A stretch of 64,000 bases of DNA from Aquitalea sp. LB_tupeE (lineage in GTDB: Bacteria > Pseudomonadota > Gammaproteobacteria > Burkholderiales > Chromobacteriaceae), in NCBI RefSeq assembly GCF_013391415.1, contig NZ_JACAXB010000013.1, forward strand, positions 124,001 to 188,000. The letters are read 5' to 3'. Position 1 is the first letter of the stretch; every line of letters begins with the position of its first letter. The translations under genes were made by a program, and so were the position numbers. The notes beneath the pieces were generated by a model. The model saw nothing but the letters and a program-made list of their open reading frames with translations, had not been told where the DNA came from and did not search any database. This document shows positions 7,543 through 16,074 of the stretch, piece after piece.

Positions 7543-7968
7543 ATGCGCGCAATACTGTTGTTGTTACTGCTTTATCCCTTGCTGGAAATTGCCACGCTGG
7601 TCACGCTGGCCCACCACCTTGGTGGCGGTGTGGTCTTCCTGCTGGTAGTGGCCAGCAGCCTGCTCGGCATCTGGATGCTGCGCAACCAGAAACTGGGCGC
7701 ACTGATCACCCTCACCAGCGTCGTGCGTCAGGGGCAGCAAGTTTCCCTGTATTCCTTGCTCTGGCCCTTGCGCTATGCGCTGTCGGGCCTGCTGTTTGCC
7801 ATTCCGGGCATCCTGAGTGATGTACTGGCCGTCTTGTTGCTGCTGCCATTCAAGGGCCCGCAGCTGAACTCGATGGCAAATCCCGGAGCAATGGCCGATG
7901 ATGTGATAGAAGGTGAGTTCAGCCGGGTTGACCCCAAACGCAGTGACGCGCAACGTCACCTGCACTGA
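7543..7968 (+). CDS. fxsA: FxsA family membrane protein
   Basis: 141 residues with hydrophobic helices near 3-22, 28-46 and 75-105, and the FxsA pattern YPLLEIATLVTLAHHLGGGVVFLLV early on. E. coli FxsA, when overexpressed, relieves F-plasmid exclusion of phage T7; its native role is unknown. The start codon lies only 16 bp from, or overlaps, the start of the divergent cutA. No clear ribosome binding site is visible. Confidence 0.85.
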   Translation: MRAILLLLLLYPLLEIATLVTLAHHLGGGVVFLLVVASSLLGIWMLRNQKLGALITLTSVVRQGQQVSLYSLLWPLRYALSGLLFAIPGILSDVLAVLLLLPFKGPQLNSMANPGAMADDVIEGEFSRVDPKRSDAQRHLH

Positions 7969-7976
7969 CGCTACAC

Positions 7977-8273
7977 TCACTGGACTTGTAGCAATTTGAG
8001 CACAGCAGCTTCATCCAGCACCGTGTCAATGGAAACCACCTTGTGGCGACTCTTGTCACCAGACTGCAGGCTGACAGCACGCTTGCCAACCGAAAAGCAG
8101 TCCGCCAGCCAGGCCAGCAAGGCAGCATTGGCCTTGCCATCCACCGGTGGCGCTGCCAGACGGATTTTCAGGCAGTCGCCATGCTCACCGGCAACTTCGG
8201 TTTTTCTGGCGCCAGGCTGAACATGCAGCGTAAGGCGCACGGTATTGCCGCTACAGACCAACCAGGGTTTCAT
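7977..8273 (-). CDS. DUF167 (YggU-like) protein
   Basis: 98 residues. The family signature is clear: [38 protein letters not shown] is the DUF167 core, followed by [12 protein letters not shown]. These small cytoplasmic proteins are widespread and uncharacterised. It is convergent with fxsA (8 bp apart). Confidence 0.9.
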   Translation of the reverse strand: MKPWLVCSGNTVRLTLHVQPGARKTEVAGEHGDCLKIRLAAPPVDGKANAALLAWLADCFSVGKRAVSLQSGDKSRHKVVSIDTVLDEAAVLKLLQVQ

Positions 8274-8366
8274 GGTGTATTTTTTCGCAAAATGGCAATT
8301 CTAGACGATACGGGCCTCATGCTGGCAAACCGTCGTTCCGGAATGGCTACCAACAGGAGTTTGCAT

Positions 8367-8831
8367 ATGGATATCGGCATCAACGAACAAGACCGTCAAG
8401 ACATTGCGCATGGCCTTTCCCGGCTGCTGGCTGACACGTATACCCTGTACCTGAAAACCCACAACTTCCACTGGAACGTGACCGGGCCGATGTTCAACAC
8501 CCTGCACCTGATGTTTGAAACCCAGTACAACGAGCTGTCACTGGCTGTCGACCTGATTGCAGAGCGCATCCGCGCACTGGGACATTTTGCCCCGGGCAGC
8601 TATGCCGATTATGCCAAGCTGACCGCCATTGCCGAAGCCAACGGCGTGCCCAAGGCCGAAGAAATGCTGGCCCAGCTGGTGGATGGCCATGAAATTCTCT
8701 GTCGCACCGCCCGCAGCATTTTCCCGCTGGCTGACCGCGCCGCAGACGAACCCACCGCCGACCTGCTGACCCAGCGCCTGCAAGTGCATGAAAAAACCGC
8801 CTGGATGCTGCGCAGCATGCTGGACAAATAA
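8367..8831 (+). CDS. dps: Dps family DNA-binding ferritin
   Basis: 154 residues, ferritin-like. The Dps ferroxidase-site residues are visible: [13 protein letters not shown] (His 32, His 35) and [13 protein letters not shown] (Asp 62, Glu 66). Dps dodecamers oxidise and store iron with hydrogen peroxide and may protect DNA. There is no long Lys-rich N-terminal tail, so DNA binding is uncertain. The start is ATG 8367 with AGGAG seven bases upstream; the longer reading frame from 8043 runs antisense to the DUF167 gene and is not part of the protein. Confidence 0.93.
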   Translation: MDIGINEQDRQDIAHGLSRLLADTYTLYLKTHNFHWNVTGPMFNTLHLMFETQYNELSLAVDLIAERIRALGHFAPGSYADYAKLTAIAEANGVPKAEEMLAQLVDGHEILCRTARSIFPLADRAADEPTADLLTQRLQVHEKTAWMLRSMLDK

Positions 8832-8850
8832 GTCCCCCGTCATCCCGTCA

Positions 8851-8877
8851 ACGCCGCGCCAGTCGCGGCGTTTTTCT
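8851..8877 (+). terminator. Intrinsic terminator of dps
   Basis: ACGCCGCG-ccagt-CGCGGCGT followed by TTTTC. Confidence 0.85.
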
Positions 8878-8934
8878 TGCTGATGGCTGCCGCATGTTAA
8901 ACTGCAGCAGACCTACGGAGCCTGCCGCACAACC

Positions 8935-9807
8935 ATGACTGCCCATCTGCGCAACCCTGCCAGCCACAACCAGAAACTGACGCTGATCATCATGATCGCC
9001 GTTTCGGTACTGGCTCATGTCTTGCTGTTTGGTTCCAGCATGATTTCATGGGTACGGCCGCTGCAATTGGCAGAAAGCCACACCATCAGCGTGAACCTGG
9101 CCAGCACGCCCAGCAAGACCGCGCCGGACACCCGCCGCCTGGGCACCGACAATAATCAGGGCAGTGGCAATACCACCGAAAAACTCCGCCAGGCCAGCCA
9201 TCGCAATCTCAACGAACAGCCGACACCCGCCGCACAGGCGGCGGAGCCTGCCCAGGCCGCGCCACAGCAACGCCAGGTACACACTATTCGCCAATCAGGC
9301 AACAAGCAGGCTGCTACCTTGCCCCCCCCCAGCGCGGGTGACAACAGCAATCCGCCAGCAACAGTGAATGCAGCTGCATTGCTGGCGCAGGTGGGCGGGC
9401 TGAACAGTGTGCAACGGGGTGATGTGGCGCTGAACGACAGTGCTCAGGAGTCCGGCAGCAAAAGCGGCAGCGGCGACAGCACCCACCGCTACGAATGGGC
9501 GCGCTACCAGACCGACTGGCGCCTGCGCATCGAACGGATCGGCAACCTGAATTATCCGGAGGAAGCGCGCCGCCAGAACGTCCATGGCTCGGTGACGCTG
9601 GAAGTGACCGTCGCCGCAGATGGCAACCTGGTCAAATGCCGTATCCTGCGCGGCTCCGGGCATAGCGTACTGGATGAAGGTGCGCGGCGCATCGTGCAGA
9701 TGAGTGCGCCATTCAGCCCCTTCCCGCCGGCACTGGCAGCGCAAGGTGCCAAAATCATTGTGCAAACCTTCGCCTTCACCCGCGACAACCAGCTTTCCAG
9801 CCATTAA
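8935..9807 (+). CDS. TonB-like energy transducer with internal C9 tract
   Basis: 290 residues: a short cytoplasmic N-terminus, one membrane anchor (about 16-42), a long low-complexity periplasmic linker rich in Ala, Gln, Ser and Pro, and a C-terminal TonB domain. That domain is marked by YPEEARRQNVHGSVTLEVTV and GHSVLDEGARRIVQMSAPFSPFP. TonB couples the proton gradient, with ExbB/ExbD, to outer-membrane receptors. No exbB/exbD lie here, so this may be an accessory TonB. A run of nine C (9322-9330) encodes Pro residues in the linker; slippage there would shift the frame before the TonB domain. Confidence 0.88.
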   Translation: MTAHLRNPASHNQKLTLIIMIAVSVLAHVLLFGSSMISWVRPLQLAESHTISVNLASTPSKTAPDTRRLGTDNNQGSGNTTEKLRQASHRNLNEQPTPAAQAAEPAQAAPQQRQVHTIRQSGNKQAATLPPPSAGDNSNPPATVNAAALLAQVGGLNSVQRGDVALNDSAQESGSKSGSGDSTHRYEWARYQTDWRLRIERIGNLNYPEEARRQNVHGSVTLEVTVAADGNLVKCRILRGSGHSVLDEGARRIVQMSAPFSPFPPALAAQGAKIIVQTFAFTRDNQLSSH

Positions 9808-9821
9808 TGCAAGGATTCACC

Positions 9822-10196
9822 ATGTTTGAAGTCAATCGCAGCATCGCCCTGATTCGTCCCCGGGCACCGTTTCTCGCATGGCTGCAACAATTGCCCGGCG
9901 ATCTGGACGGCCAGCTGGAGCTCGAAAGCCTCACCCGGGATTGCAATGCCCTGCTGATTCCGGCGGCGGACGATTATGAATCCGCCCATGACTTTGTGCT
10001 GCAACACTACCGCATGCTGTTTCAAGCCGAGCTGGCCGACTGGTGCGATGATGAAACACTGTGGCCGGCGCAACTGACACCGGCCCTGTTCCTGGAGTGG
10101 TTCGATGTTGAAATCCACTCTGTTCTTACCGATATGGTCGAGACGCCGCTAGAGCGCGAGCCATTCGTTCCGCTGGACCTCAATGCCGAGGATTGA
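9822..10196 (+). CDS. Conserved hypothetical protein
   Basis: 124 residues, acidic, with no signal peptide and no membrane segment. The frame opens at 9807 but AAGGA six bases before ATG 9822 fixes the start. It begins MFEVNRSIALIRPRAPFLAWL and ends in an acidic tail (VPLDLNAED). I recognise no motif. It lies 14 bp after the TonB-like gene and 28 bp before the thioesterase gene, so the three are probably one transcript. Confidence 0.7.
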   Translation: MFEVNRSIALIRPRAPFLAWLQQLPGDLDGQLELESLTRDCNALLIPAADDYESAHDFVLQHYRMLFQAELADWCDDETLWPAQLTPALFLEWFDVEIHSVLTDMVETPLEREPFVPLDLNAED

Positions 10197-10224
10197 GACC
10201 CAGCTTCACACCGAGGGGAAACAC

Positions 10225-10632
10225 ATGACACATGAAACAAATATCAAGGTCCGTGGCTATCACCTGGACCTGTACGGCCACGTCAACAACGCCCGTTATC
10301 TGGAATTCCTGGAAGAAGCCCGCTGGACTTTCTTTGAAGAGCGCGGCGACCTGCCCTGGTTCCTGCAGTCCGGCCTGGCACTGGTGGTGGTCAACATCAA
10401 TATCGACTACCGCTATCCGGCTACCATGGGCGATGCGCTGGCCATTGCCACCTCGGTCAAGACCATTGGCAGCCGCAGCGCAGTAATGCACCAGCGCGTC
10501 ACCCTGGCGGGCACTGACAAAGTCGTCGCAGAAGCCGATGTCACCTTTGTAGTATTTGACGCCAAGCAGAACAAGGCGGTGACACTTGAGGGACAATTGA
10601 AGGAACTCCTGCAATCCATGCTGGACCAATAG
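10225..10632 (+). CDS. YbgC-like acyl-CoA thioesterase (hot-dog fold)
   Basis: 135 residues of the 4-hydroxybenzoyl-CoA thioesterase type. The catalytic signature DLYGHVNNARYLEFLEEAR (Asp and His-Val-Asn-Asn) is intact near residues 15-33. These enzymes hydrolyse acyl-CoA thioesters; the chain preference is not readable. The start is ATG 10225 with GAGGGG upstream; an upstream frame to 10183 overlaps the previous gene and has no family match. Although ybgC often heads tol-pal clusters, the tol genes here lie 31 kb away. Confidence 0.88.
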   Translation: MTHETNIKVRGYHLDLYGHVNNARYLEFLEEARWTFFEERGDLPWFLQSGLALVVVNINIDYRYPATMGDALAIATSVKTIGSRSAVMHQRVTLAGTDKVVAEADVTFVVFDAKQNKAVTLEGQLKELLQSMLDQ

Positions 10633-10638
10633 TGCCGG

Positions 10639-10669
10639 TTGCCCCACGCCTGTGGGGCTGCCGTTTTTC
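10639..10669 (+). terminator. Probable terminator after the thioesterase gene
   Basis: GCCCCAC-gcct-GTGGGGC, followed after TGCCG by five T. The stem is strong, but the T-run is not directly attached. Confidence 0.55.
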
Positions 10670-10689
10670 CACCTCCCGGATGACCCCGC

Positions 10690-11181
10690 ATGAAGAAGGT
10701 TCTGCTCTCGCTCCTGGCCGTGGCCGTAGTCGGCCTGATTGCCTACACCACACTGTTCGACCGCAATGCAGCTCCACAGGTCAGCTACACCTCGCTTAAC
10801 GGCCAGCGCGCCGATACCGCCTCGCTCAAGGGCAAGGTGGTGCTGGTGAATTTCTGGGCTACCAGCTGTTCGGGCTGCGTGGAAGAAATGCCGGAAATCA
10901 AGAAGCTGCACCAGCAGTATGGCAGCAAGGGCTTGCAGATCATGGCGGTCGCCATGAGTTATGACCCGCCCAACTACGTGCAGGCCTTTGTGCAGAAATA
11001 CCAGCTACCCTTCTTTGTCGCCCTGGATGGAGAAGGCAGTATTGCCAAGGCCTTCGGCGATATCCAGCTAGCACCGACCACCTTCCTGATCGACAAGCAG
11101 GGCAATATCCTCAAGCGCTATGTCGGCGTGATGGATTTCAAGGAAGTGCACCAGATACTCAACCAGCAACTGGGTGCCTGA
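10690..11181 (+). CDS. TlpA/ResA-like membrane-anchored thiol-disulfide protein
   Basis: 163 residues with an N-terminal signal anchor (3-22) and a thioredoxin fold facing the periplasm. The active site is WATSCSGC, Cys 60 and Cys 63, with cis-Pro in APTTFLID. The pattern resembles TlpA/ResA reductases that serve cytochrome c or copper-site maturation. CSGC is less common than CxPC and may alter redox potential. Its client is unknown. A bidirectional terminator separates it from the convergent moeB/thiF-type gene. Confidence 0.85.
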   Translation: MKKVLLSLLAVAVVGLIAYTTLFDRNAAPQVSYTSLNGQRADTASLKGKVVLVNFWATSCSGCVEEMPEIKKLHQQYGSKGLQIMAVAMSYDPPNYVQAFVQKYQLPFFVALDGEGSIAKAFGDIQLAPTTFLIDKQGNILKRYVGVMDFKEVHQILNQQLGA

Positions 11182-11187
11182 GCCATT

Positions 11188-11223
11188 CAACACAAAGCCC
11201 CGCCAATGCGGGGCTTTGTGTTG
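11188..11223. terminator. Bidirectional terminator
   Basis: CAACACAAAGCCCCGC pairs with GCGGGGCTTTGTGTTG around CAAT. The symmetric A and T sides serve the convergent genes ending at 11181 and 11241. Confidence 0.85.
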
Positions 11224-11240
11224 GTCAGAACCGGGGAAGC

Positions 11241-11996
11241 TCAGGCCGTAGTACACACCGGGCAGGCCGGATCCCGGCTGAACTTCATCTGGCGGAATTC
11301 ACCAGTCAATGCATCGTACAGGGTCAACCGGCCAAGTACCGGCGCACGCCCGGCCAGCAGCTTCACTGCTTCCACCGCCTGCAAGCTGCCAATCACGCCT
11401 ACCAGTGGTGACAACACGCCAAAGGTGGCACACGGGCCATCGGAGGCCTCACCCTCCTCGGCAAACAGGCAGTGATAACAGGGTGAACCTGCCACGCGCG
11501 GATCAAACACCGCCAGCTGTCCGGCAAAGCGCACGGCGGCACCGGACACCAGCGGCACCGCGGCTGCCACGCTGGCACGGTTGACCGCATGACGGGTAGC
11601 GAAATTATCCGAGCAATCCAGCAGCAGGTCATGCGCCCGGGCTTCCTCCTGCAAACGCGTGGCATCCAGACGCTCGCCCAGCGCACGTACGGAGATGTCC
11701 GGATTGAGTGCCAGCATGCGGGCACGGGCCGATTCAGCCTTGTTCTGCCCCAGCGAGGCCATATCGTGTACCACCTGGCGCTGCAGATTGCTCAGCTCCA
11801 CCGCGTCATCGTCCGCCAGCGTGATATGGCCGACACCGGCACTGGCCAGGTACAGCGCCACCGGCGAGCCCAGCCCGCCAGCACCAATCACCAATACCCG
11901 CGCCGCAGCCAACCGCTGCTGGCCTTCGATATCGATTTCCGGCAGCAAGATGTGCCGGCTATAGCGCAGCAGCGCCGCATCGTTCAGATCTGTCAT
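11241..11996 (-). CDS. moeB: ThiF/MoeB family E1-like adenylyltransferase
   Basis: 251 residues. It has an ATP-binding GAGGLGSP at 38-45, the DDDAVELSNLQRQ segment that contacts the ubiquitin-like partner, a catalytic-type Cys in GPCATFGVLSP (about 189) and zinc pairs CYHC (173/176) and CPVC (245/248). It adenylates the C-terminus of MoaD or ThiS for sulfur transfer in molybdopterin or thiamine synthesis. Sequence alone does not separate MoeB from ThiF, and no moa or thi gene is adjacent, so the symbol is tentative. The frame starts MTDLNDAALLRYSRHILLP, as is normal for this family. Confidence 0.85.
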   Translation of the reverse strand: MTDLNDAALLRYSRHILLPEIDIEGQQRLAAARVLVIGAGGLGSPVALYLASAGVGHITLADDDAVELSNLQRQVVHDMASLGQNKAESARARMLALNPDISVRALGERLDATRLQEEARAHDLLLDCSDNFATRHAVNRASVAAAVPLVSGAAVRFAGQLAVFDPRVAGSPCYHCLFAEEGEASDGPCATFGVLSPLVGVIGSLQAVEAVKLLAGRAPVLGRLTLYDALTGEFRQMKFSRDPACPVCTTA

Positions 11997-12052
11997 GAGG
12001 GTGAAGCTTAGTCAAATCAGCAGGCAGACGCCATAGTTCCTGCGAGCTAGCC

Positions 12053-12084
12053 GGAAAAACAAAACGCCAGCACAAGGCTGGCGT
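12053..12084 (-). terminator. Intrinsic terminator after ntrX
   Basis: On the minus strand: ACGCCAGC-cttgt-GCTGGCGT, followed by TTTGTTTTT. It ends the rsmB-DUF4390-ntrY-ntrX transcript. Confidence 0.85.
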
Positions 12085-12104
12085 CTGGTGGAACTGATGG
12101 CGGA

Positions 12105-13373
12105 TTATTCTTCCACCACCTTGCGGGCGAACTTGATGCCCAACTGCTTGAGCTTGCGATACAGGTGAGTACGTTCCAGGCCCACTTTCTGTGCCACGCG
12201 GCTCATATTGCCGTTTTCCAGCGAGATGTGGTACTCGAAGTAACGACGCTCCAGCTGTTCGCGCAATTCACGCAAAGGCATGTTGAAGTCGAAGCCGGAC
12301 TCTTCCACCGGTTTTTCATGGCGGAACTGGGCCAGTACCTTGTTGACTTCCGGGGCATCCACATCGTCCGACTCGGAGGTCAGCGCCAGGCTCTTGATGA
12401 TGCTGCGCAGCTGTTCCAGATTCCCCGGCCAGTCATACTGACGCAGGGCATTCAGCGCCGCAGTGGTCAGTTTCTTGTTGGGAATCTGCCGTGACTCCAC
12501 CAGCTCGATCAGGATCTGTTCGGCGATGAAGATGATGTCCTCTGCATGCTCACGCAGCGGGGGAATCGGCACAATCACGCTGGACAATGCAGTCAGCAGA
12601 CGGTTATCGCATTCCGGGTCCACCAGCAGTTCCTGCAAGGGGCGGCTGCAAGAACACAGCAGACGCACGTTGAAGCGATCCAGCTTGGACAGCAGGAACA
12701 GCAAACCTTGCTGTACCCGGCGGTTGTATTGGCCGATTTCCGGCAGGAACAACACGCCGTTATTTGCCTTTTGCAGCAACTCCAGCGGTGCGTCTGCCAG
12801 TTGTTCCGGTTTGGCCGGGGTTACCCAGGGGGTATTGCCCTGATGGAAAAAACGCGCCACCAGCTCGAACCCGGAACCCGGCTCGCCGGTCAACAGCACC
12901 GGCGACTTGACCTTGGCAACCCGCTCCAGCTGACGCTTGAGCTCCTGGATGGGTTCGCTGCGACCCAGCTTGTCCAGGTTCAGCGAGGTATTGGCCTGCA
13001 TGTCGCCATACTTCAAAGCCCGCTGTACGGTGGTCAGCAGCTTTTGCAGGGCGATAGGTTTTTCCAGGAAATCGAAAGCACCGATGCGGGTGGCTTCCAC
13101 TGCCGTATCAATACTGGCGTGGCCGGACATCATCACCACCGGCATGTTCAACTGACCTGACTTTGCCCATTCCTTCAGCAGTGTCACGCCGTCGCAGTCG
13201 GGCATCCAGATATCCAGCAACACCAGTGCCGGACGTGTCTGGTTGCGCAACTGCCTGGCAACCTCGGCGTTTTCCGCCAGGGCAACCGTGTATCCCTCAT
13301 CCTGCAGGATCTCCGAGAGCAGTTCACGAATCCCGATCTCGTCATCAACAATCAATATATCGCTGCTACGCAT
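12105..13373 (-). CDS. ntrX: NtrX response regulator with degenerate AAA+ domain
   Basis: 422 residues in NtrC-family layout: a receiver (1-120; phospho-acceptor Asp 54, Lys 105), a central AAA+ region (about 138-365) and a C-terminal Fis-type helix-turn-helix (MSRVAQKVGLERTHLYRKLK). The central domain is not a working sigma-54 ATPase. Walker A reads GEPGSGFE, with Phe 169 where Lys is expected. Walker B reads LFLPEIG, with Pro for Asp. The GAFTGA loop segment is deleted and the arginine-finger region is rewritten. It therefore probably controls transcription by DNA binding alone. Its ATG overlaps the ntrY stop by one base (TAATG). Confidence 0.9.
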   Translation of the reverse strand: MRSSDILIVDDEIGIRELLSEILQDEGYTVALAENAEVARQLRNQTRPALVLLDIWMPDCDGVTLLKEWAKSGQLNMPVVMMSGHASIDTAVEATRIGAFDFLEKPIALQKLLTTVQRALKYGDMQANTSLNLDKLGRSEPIQELKRQLERVAKVKSPVLLTGEPGSGFELVARFFHQGNTPWVTPAKPEQLADAPLELLQKANNGVLFLPEIGQYNRRVQQGLLFLLSKLDRFNVRLLCSCSRPLQELLVDPECDNRLLTALSSVIVPIPPLREHAEDIIFIAEQILIELVESRQIPNKKLTTAALNALRQYDWPGNLEQLRSIIKSLALTSESDDVDAPEVNKVLAQFRHEKPVEESGFDFNMPLRELREQLERRYFEYHISLENGNMSRVAQKVGLERTHLYRKLKQLGIKFARKVVEE

Positions 13374-15478
13374 TAGGCCTCCAGCAATGGCAGGGTGAGA
13401 AGAATGCGCGCGCCGTGCTGCTCGCCATTCCCCAATGTGACCTGACCATGGTGTTCCTCCGCTATTTTCTTCACCACCGCCAGTCCCAGCCCCGTGCCCT
13501 TGGGCTTGCTGGTCACATAGGGCTCGAACGCGCGTGGCAGGAGCTCGGCGGGAAAGCCCGAACCGTTGTCCTGCACGCAGACGATCGCGTTTCTTCCTTC
13601 TTGTCGGCTGCTAATGTGAATCATCGGGATGTCAACGTCAAGGACCGCATCCTGTGCATTCTGCATCAGGTTATGCAATACCTGCCGTAATAGTGCGGCG
13701 TCCCCCATGATCATCAGCGGCCGTTCTTCCAGTTCAATCTTAACAGCCGGATTGGATTCGTACAGCGTACTTACCTCTCTCACCACCTGATTGAGATCAA
13801 GTTCACTGAGTTTGATGCGCGGTGCCCGGGCATAATCGCGGAAGGCATCCACCATGTTTTTCAGTGCCGCAACCTGTTTGATGATGGTATCGGTTGAACG
13901 CTTGAGCATGTCCGCATCGGCAGTTTCGAGTTTGGCAGAAAGTTTCATCGCCAAACGTTCGGCCGACAGCTGGATGGGCGTGAGCGGATTGCGGATTTCA
14001 TGCGCCAGCCTCTTGGCCACTTCGCCCCAGGCAGCGTCCCGCTGCGCCCGCGCCAGCTCGGTAATGTCATCGAACACCACAACATAACCGCTTCCGGAGC
14101 GTTCGGGCAAGCGCGCACCGCGTACCAGCAGGCTACGCGGCCCCTGCCCGGTCATGTAATCGAGCTGGGTTTGCCATTCTTCTTCCTGCTTGTTTTCACC
14201 ATGCTGCAGCATGGTGTCCACCAGGGGAATCAGGGCGGGAACCCGGGTGGACCACTGCGCAACCGGGTAGGGCACCAGTTCGGAGAAGTCAACACCCAGT
14301 ATGCGTCCGGCGCTGGTATTGGCAGCACGCAGCTGCCAGGCGGCATCCAGTGCAATCACCCCGGCAGAGAGATTGGCCAGGATGCTTTCCAGGTAAAGCT
14401 TGCCGCTTTCCAGTGCCTGTTGGGTCTGGTTGGCGGTCTGGCGTGCTTCATCCAGCTGCTGGGTCATGCGGTTGAACAGCGTGGTCAGCATACCCAGTTC
14501 GTCACGCCGATAGACCGGGTGGCGCTTGGAGAAGTCCCCTTGCGCGACGGCGCGGGTACCGGCGGCCAGCTCGGACAACGGTGCGGACAAGCGTTCGGAC
14601 AGAAACAAGGCAAATGCCAGGGCCGAGGTCAGTGCCAGCAGACAGGCCAAAGCCAGCGTCAGCATGTAGAAGGTTTTCAGGCCATCACGCGACAGCAGCA
14701 ACTGATGGTATTCGGCCCGAGCGGTTTCGATCTGCTCGGCATCGCGGGCAATGGATTGCGGCGCGGCCTGCACCACTTGCAAGACACGCCACTCGCCATC
14801 CAGCGTGCGATAGGGCAGCAAGACACGCAAGGTGAGCCCGGCGGCGTCATTTTCTACCGATTTGCTGCCTTGGCGGAGCTTCAGGCCGCGCAGGGCATCA
14901 CGGGATGGGGCCTGCGGCAATTGCCGGGCATTGCTGCTGGCAAAGTTGAGCAGTTGTCCGGATTTATTAAAGATGGCCACCTCGAGCAAGCCCAGTTGTT
15001 CGCGCAGGCGCTCCAGCCGCGACGGCAGCATCAGGGAGGGCATGCCGTCAATATCGTCCAGTACCACGCGGCTCTTGCGGGCTACATCTTCCAGTACGTA
15101 GTTAAGCGCGCCCTTGCCCAGTTCCAGTCCGCGATCCAGCGCGGATTCCACCCGCACGTCAAACCAGCTTTCGATACTGCGGGTGAGGAACTGCGCAGAA
15201 ATGGTGAACACCAGCATGCCCGGCACCAGGGCGACCACGGCAAACATCATTACCAAGCGCTGGGTCAGCTTGGCACCGAACACCCTGCCCTTCACCCGCT
15301 GGCGCAGCCGCAGCAGCTGTCGCCCCACCACGGCCAGCAGGCCGACCAGCAACAGGCTGTTCAGCCCGAACACCCACCAATAGTATTCGGCCAGCTTGGA
15401 GGCATTGCCGGTGGCAATGGCCAGCAGGTAGAGCATGATGGCTCCGAACGTCGCCAAGGCAATGGCGGCGTAGCGCAT
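13373..15478 (-). CDS. ntrY: NtrY-like sensor histidine kinase
   Basis: 701 residues. Membrane helices lie at about 5-25, 35-55 and 77-97, then comes a periplasmic sensor region to about 270, another helix, a HAMP linker (SERLSAPLSELAAGTRAVAQGDF), a PAS region, a dimerisation/phosphoacceptor motif LAHEIRNPLTPIQLSAERL near residue 490, and an HATPase domain with QNAQDAV, DNGSGFP and GTGLGLAVV. It autophosphorylates and signals to NtrX. Known NtrYX systems respond to nitrogen or redox state. The genes before and after overlap it by one base each, so the block is tightly coupled. Confidence 0.92.
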   Translation of the reverse strand: MRYAAIALATFGAIMLYLLAIATGNASKLAEYYWWVFGLNSLLLVGLLAVVGRQLLRLRQRVKGRVFGAKLTQRLVMMFAVVALVPGMLVFTISAQFLTRSIESWFDVRVESALDRGLELGKGALNYVLEDVARKSRVVLDDIDGMPSLMLPSRLERLREQLGLLEVAIFNKSGQLLNFASSNARQLPQAPSRDALRGLKLRQGSKSVENDAAGLTLRVLLPYRTLDGEWRVLQVVQAAPQSIARDAEQIETARAEYHQLLLSRDGLKTFYMLTLALACLLALTSALAFALFLSERLSAPLSELAAGTRAVAQGDFSKRHPVYRRDELGMLTTLFNRMTQQLDEARQTANQTQQALESGKLYLESILANLSAGVIALDAAWQLRAANTSAGRILGVDFSELVPYPVAQWSTRVPALIPLVDTMLQHGENKQEEEWQTQLDYMTGQGPRSLLVRGARLPERSGSGYVVVFDDITELARAQRDAAWGEVAKRLAHEIRNPLTPIQLSAERLAMKLSAKLETADADMLKRSTDTIIKQVAALKNMVDAFRDYARAPRIKLSELDLNQVVREVSTLYESNPAVKIELEERPLMIMGDAALLRQVLHNLMQNAQDAVLDVDIPMIHISSRQEGRNAIVCVQDNGSGFPAELLPRAFEPYVTSKPKGTGLGLAVVKKIAEEHHGQVTLGNGEQHGARILLTLPLLEA

Positions 15479-16074
15479 CAGCTACTTTCTTTCATGTTGA
15501 TGCTGGTCCAGTTGGAGGACAGGCTCCATTCCCCGGAGCCAAGGGCATTGAGCTGGAAGGGCTTGGGCAACTCGCTGATATCCAGTACCAGCCGCACCCG
15601 ACCGGCCACGCTACCGGGGCTGCGTGGATCGAGCGCACCACTTTGCAGGACGCGCCAGTCCTGGATGGAGCCCAGGGCACCCATGGCCTCGGACAGGGAA
15701 CGGTAATAATTTGAAAAGCTGCCGATGGTAACGCGATAGCGACTGGTCAGGGACTGATAGGACAGCTTGAAGGTGAGGCTGGCGTGCGGCTCGAACCACT
15801 CTTTCAGATTCAGATAGTAGGCAGTACTACGGGGCCGGGTCAGTTCGAACTCCAGCCGGAAGGTCAAGGTGACACCTTGTGCCAGCGCATCATTCAGGCT
15901 GCTGGATAACTTGGTCTGGAAGCGGGTGCTGAGCGAGAGCTGGCCGTCTTGCGTCAGTTCGGCATCGGCACGGCGCGCCAGAATGCCATCGGCCTGCGCC
16001 GTGGGAACGGCACAGACCAGTAGCCATAGCAACAGGCTAATGCTTCGCAAGCAACGCGTAATAGAAACCGTCAT
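15478..16074 (-). CDS. DUF4390 exported protein
   Basis: 198 residues from ATG 16074, with a signal peptide (ITRCLRSISLLLWLLVCAVPTAQA) then a mature domain of the DUF4390 type: DAELTQDGQLSLSTRFQTKLS, LTFRLEFELTRPR and DWRVLQSG. DUF4390 genes commonly sit between rsmB and ntrY in betaproteobacteria, as here; the role is unknown but may lie in the periplasmic side of NtrY sensing. The start lies within the 3' end of rsmB (38-bp overlap) and the stop shares one base with the ntrY start (TGATG). Confidence 0.88.
   Translation of the reverse strand: MTVSITRCLRSISLLLWLLVCAVPTAQADGILARRADAELTQDGQLSLSTRFQTKLSSSLNDALAQGVTLTFRLEFELTRPRSTAYYLNLKEWFEPHASLTFKLSYQSLTSRYRVTIGSFSNYYRSLSEAMGALGSIQDWRVLQSGALDPRSPGSVAGRVRLVLDISELPKPFQLNALGSGEWSLSSNWTSINMKESS

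Noticed and set aside
14000-15706. A 568-codon open frame on the plus strand.
   Set aside because: Antisense to ntrY; Gln/His-rich translation without a domain.
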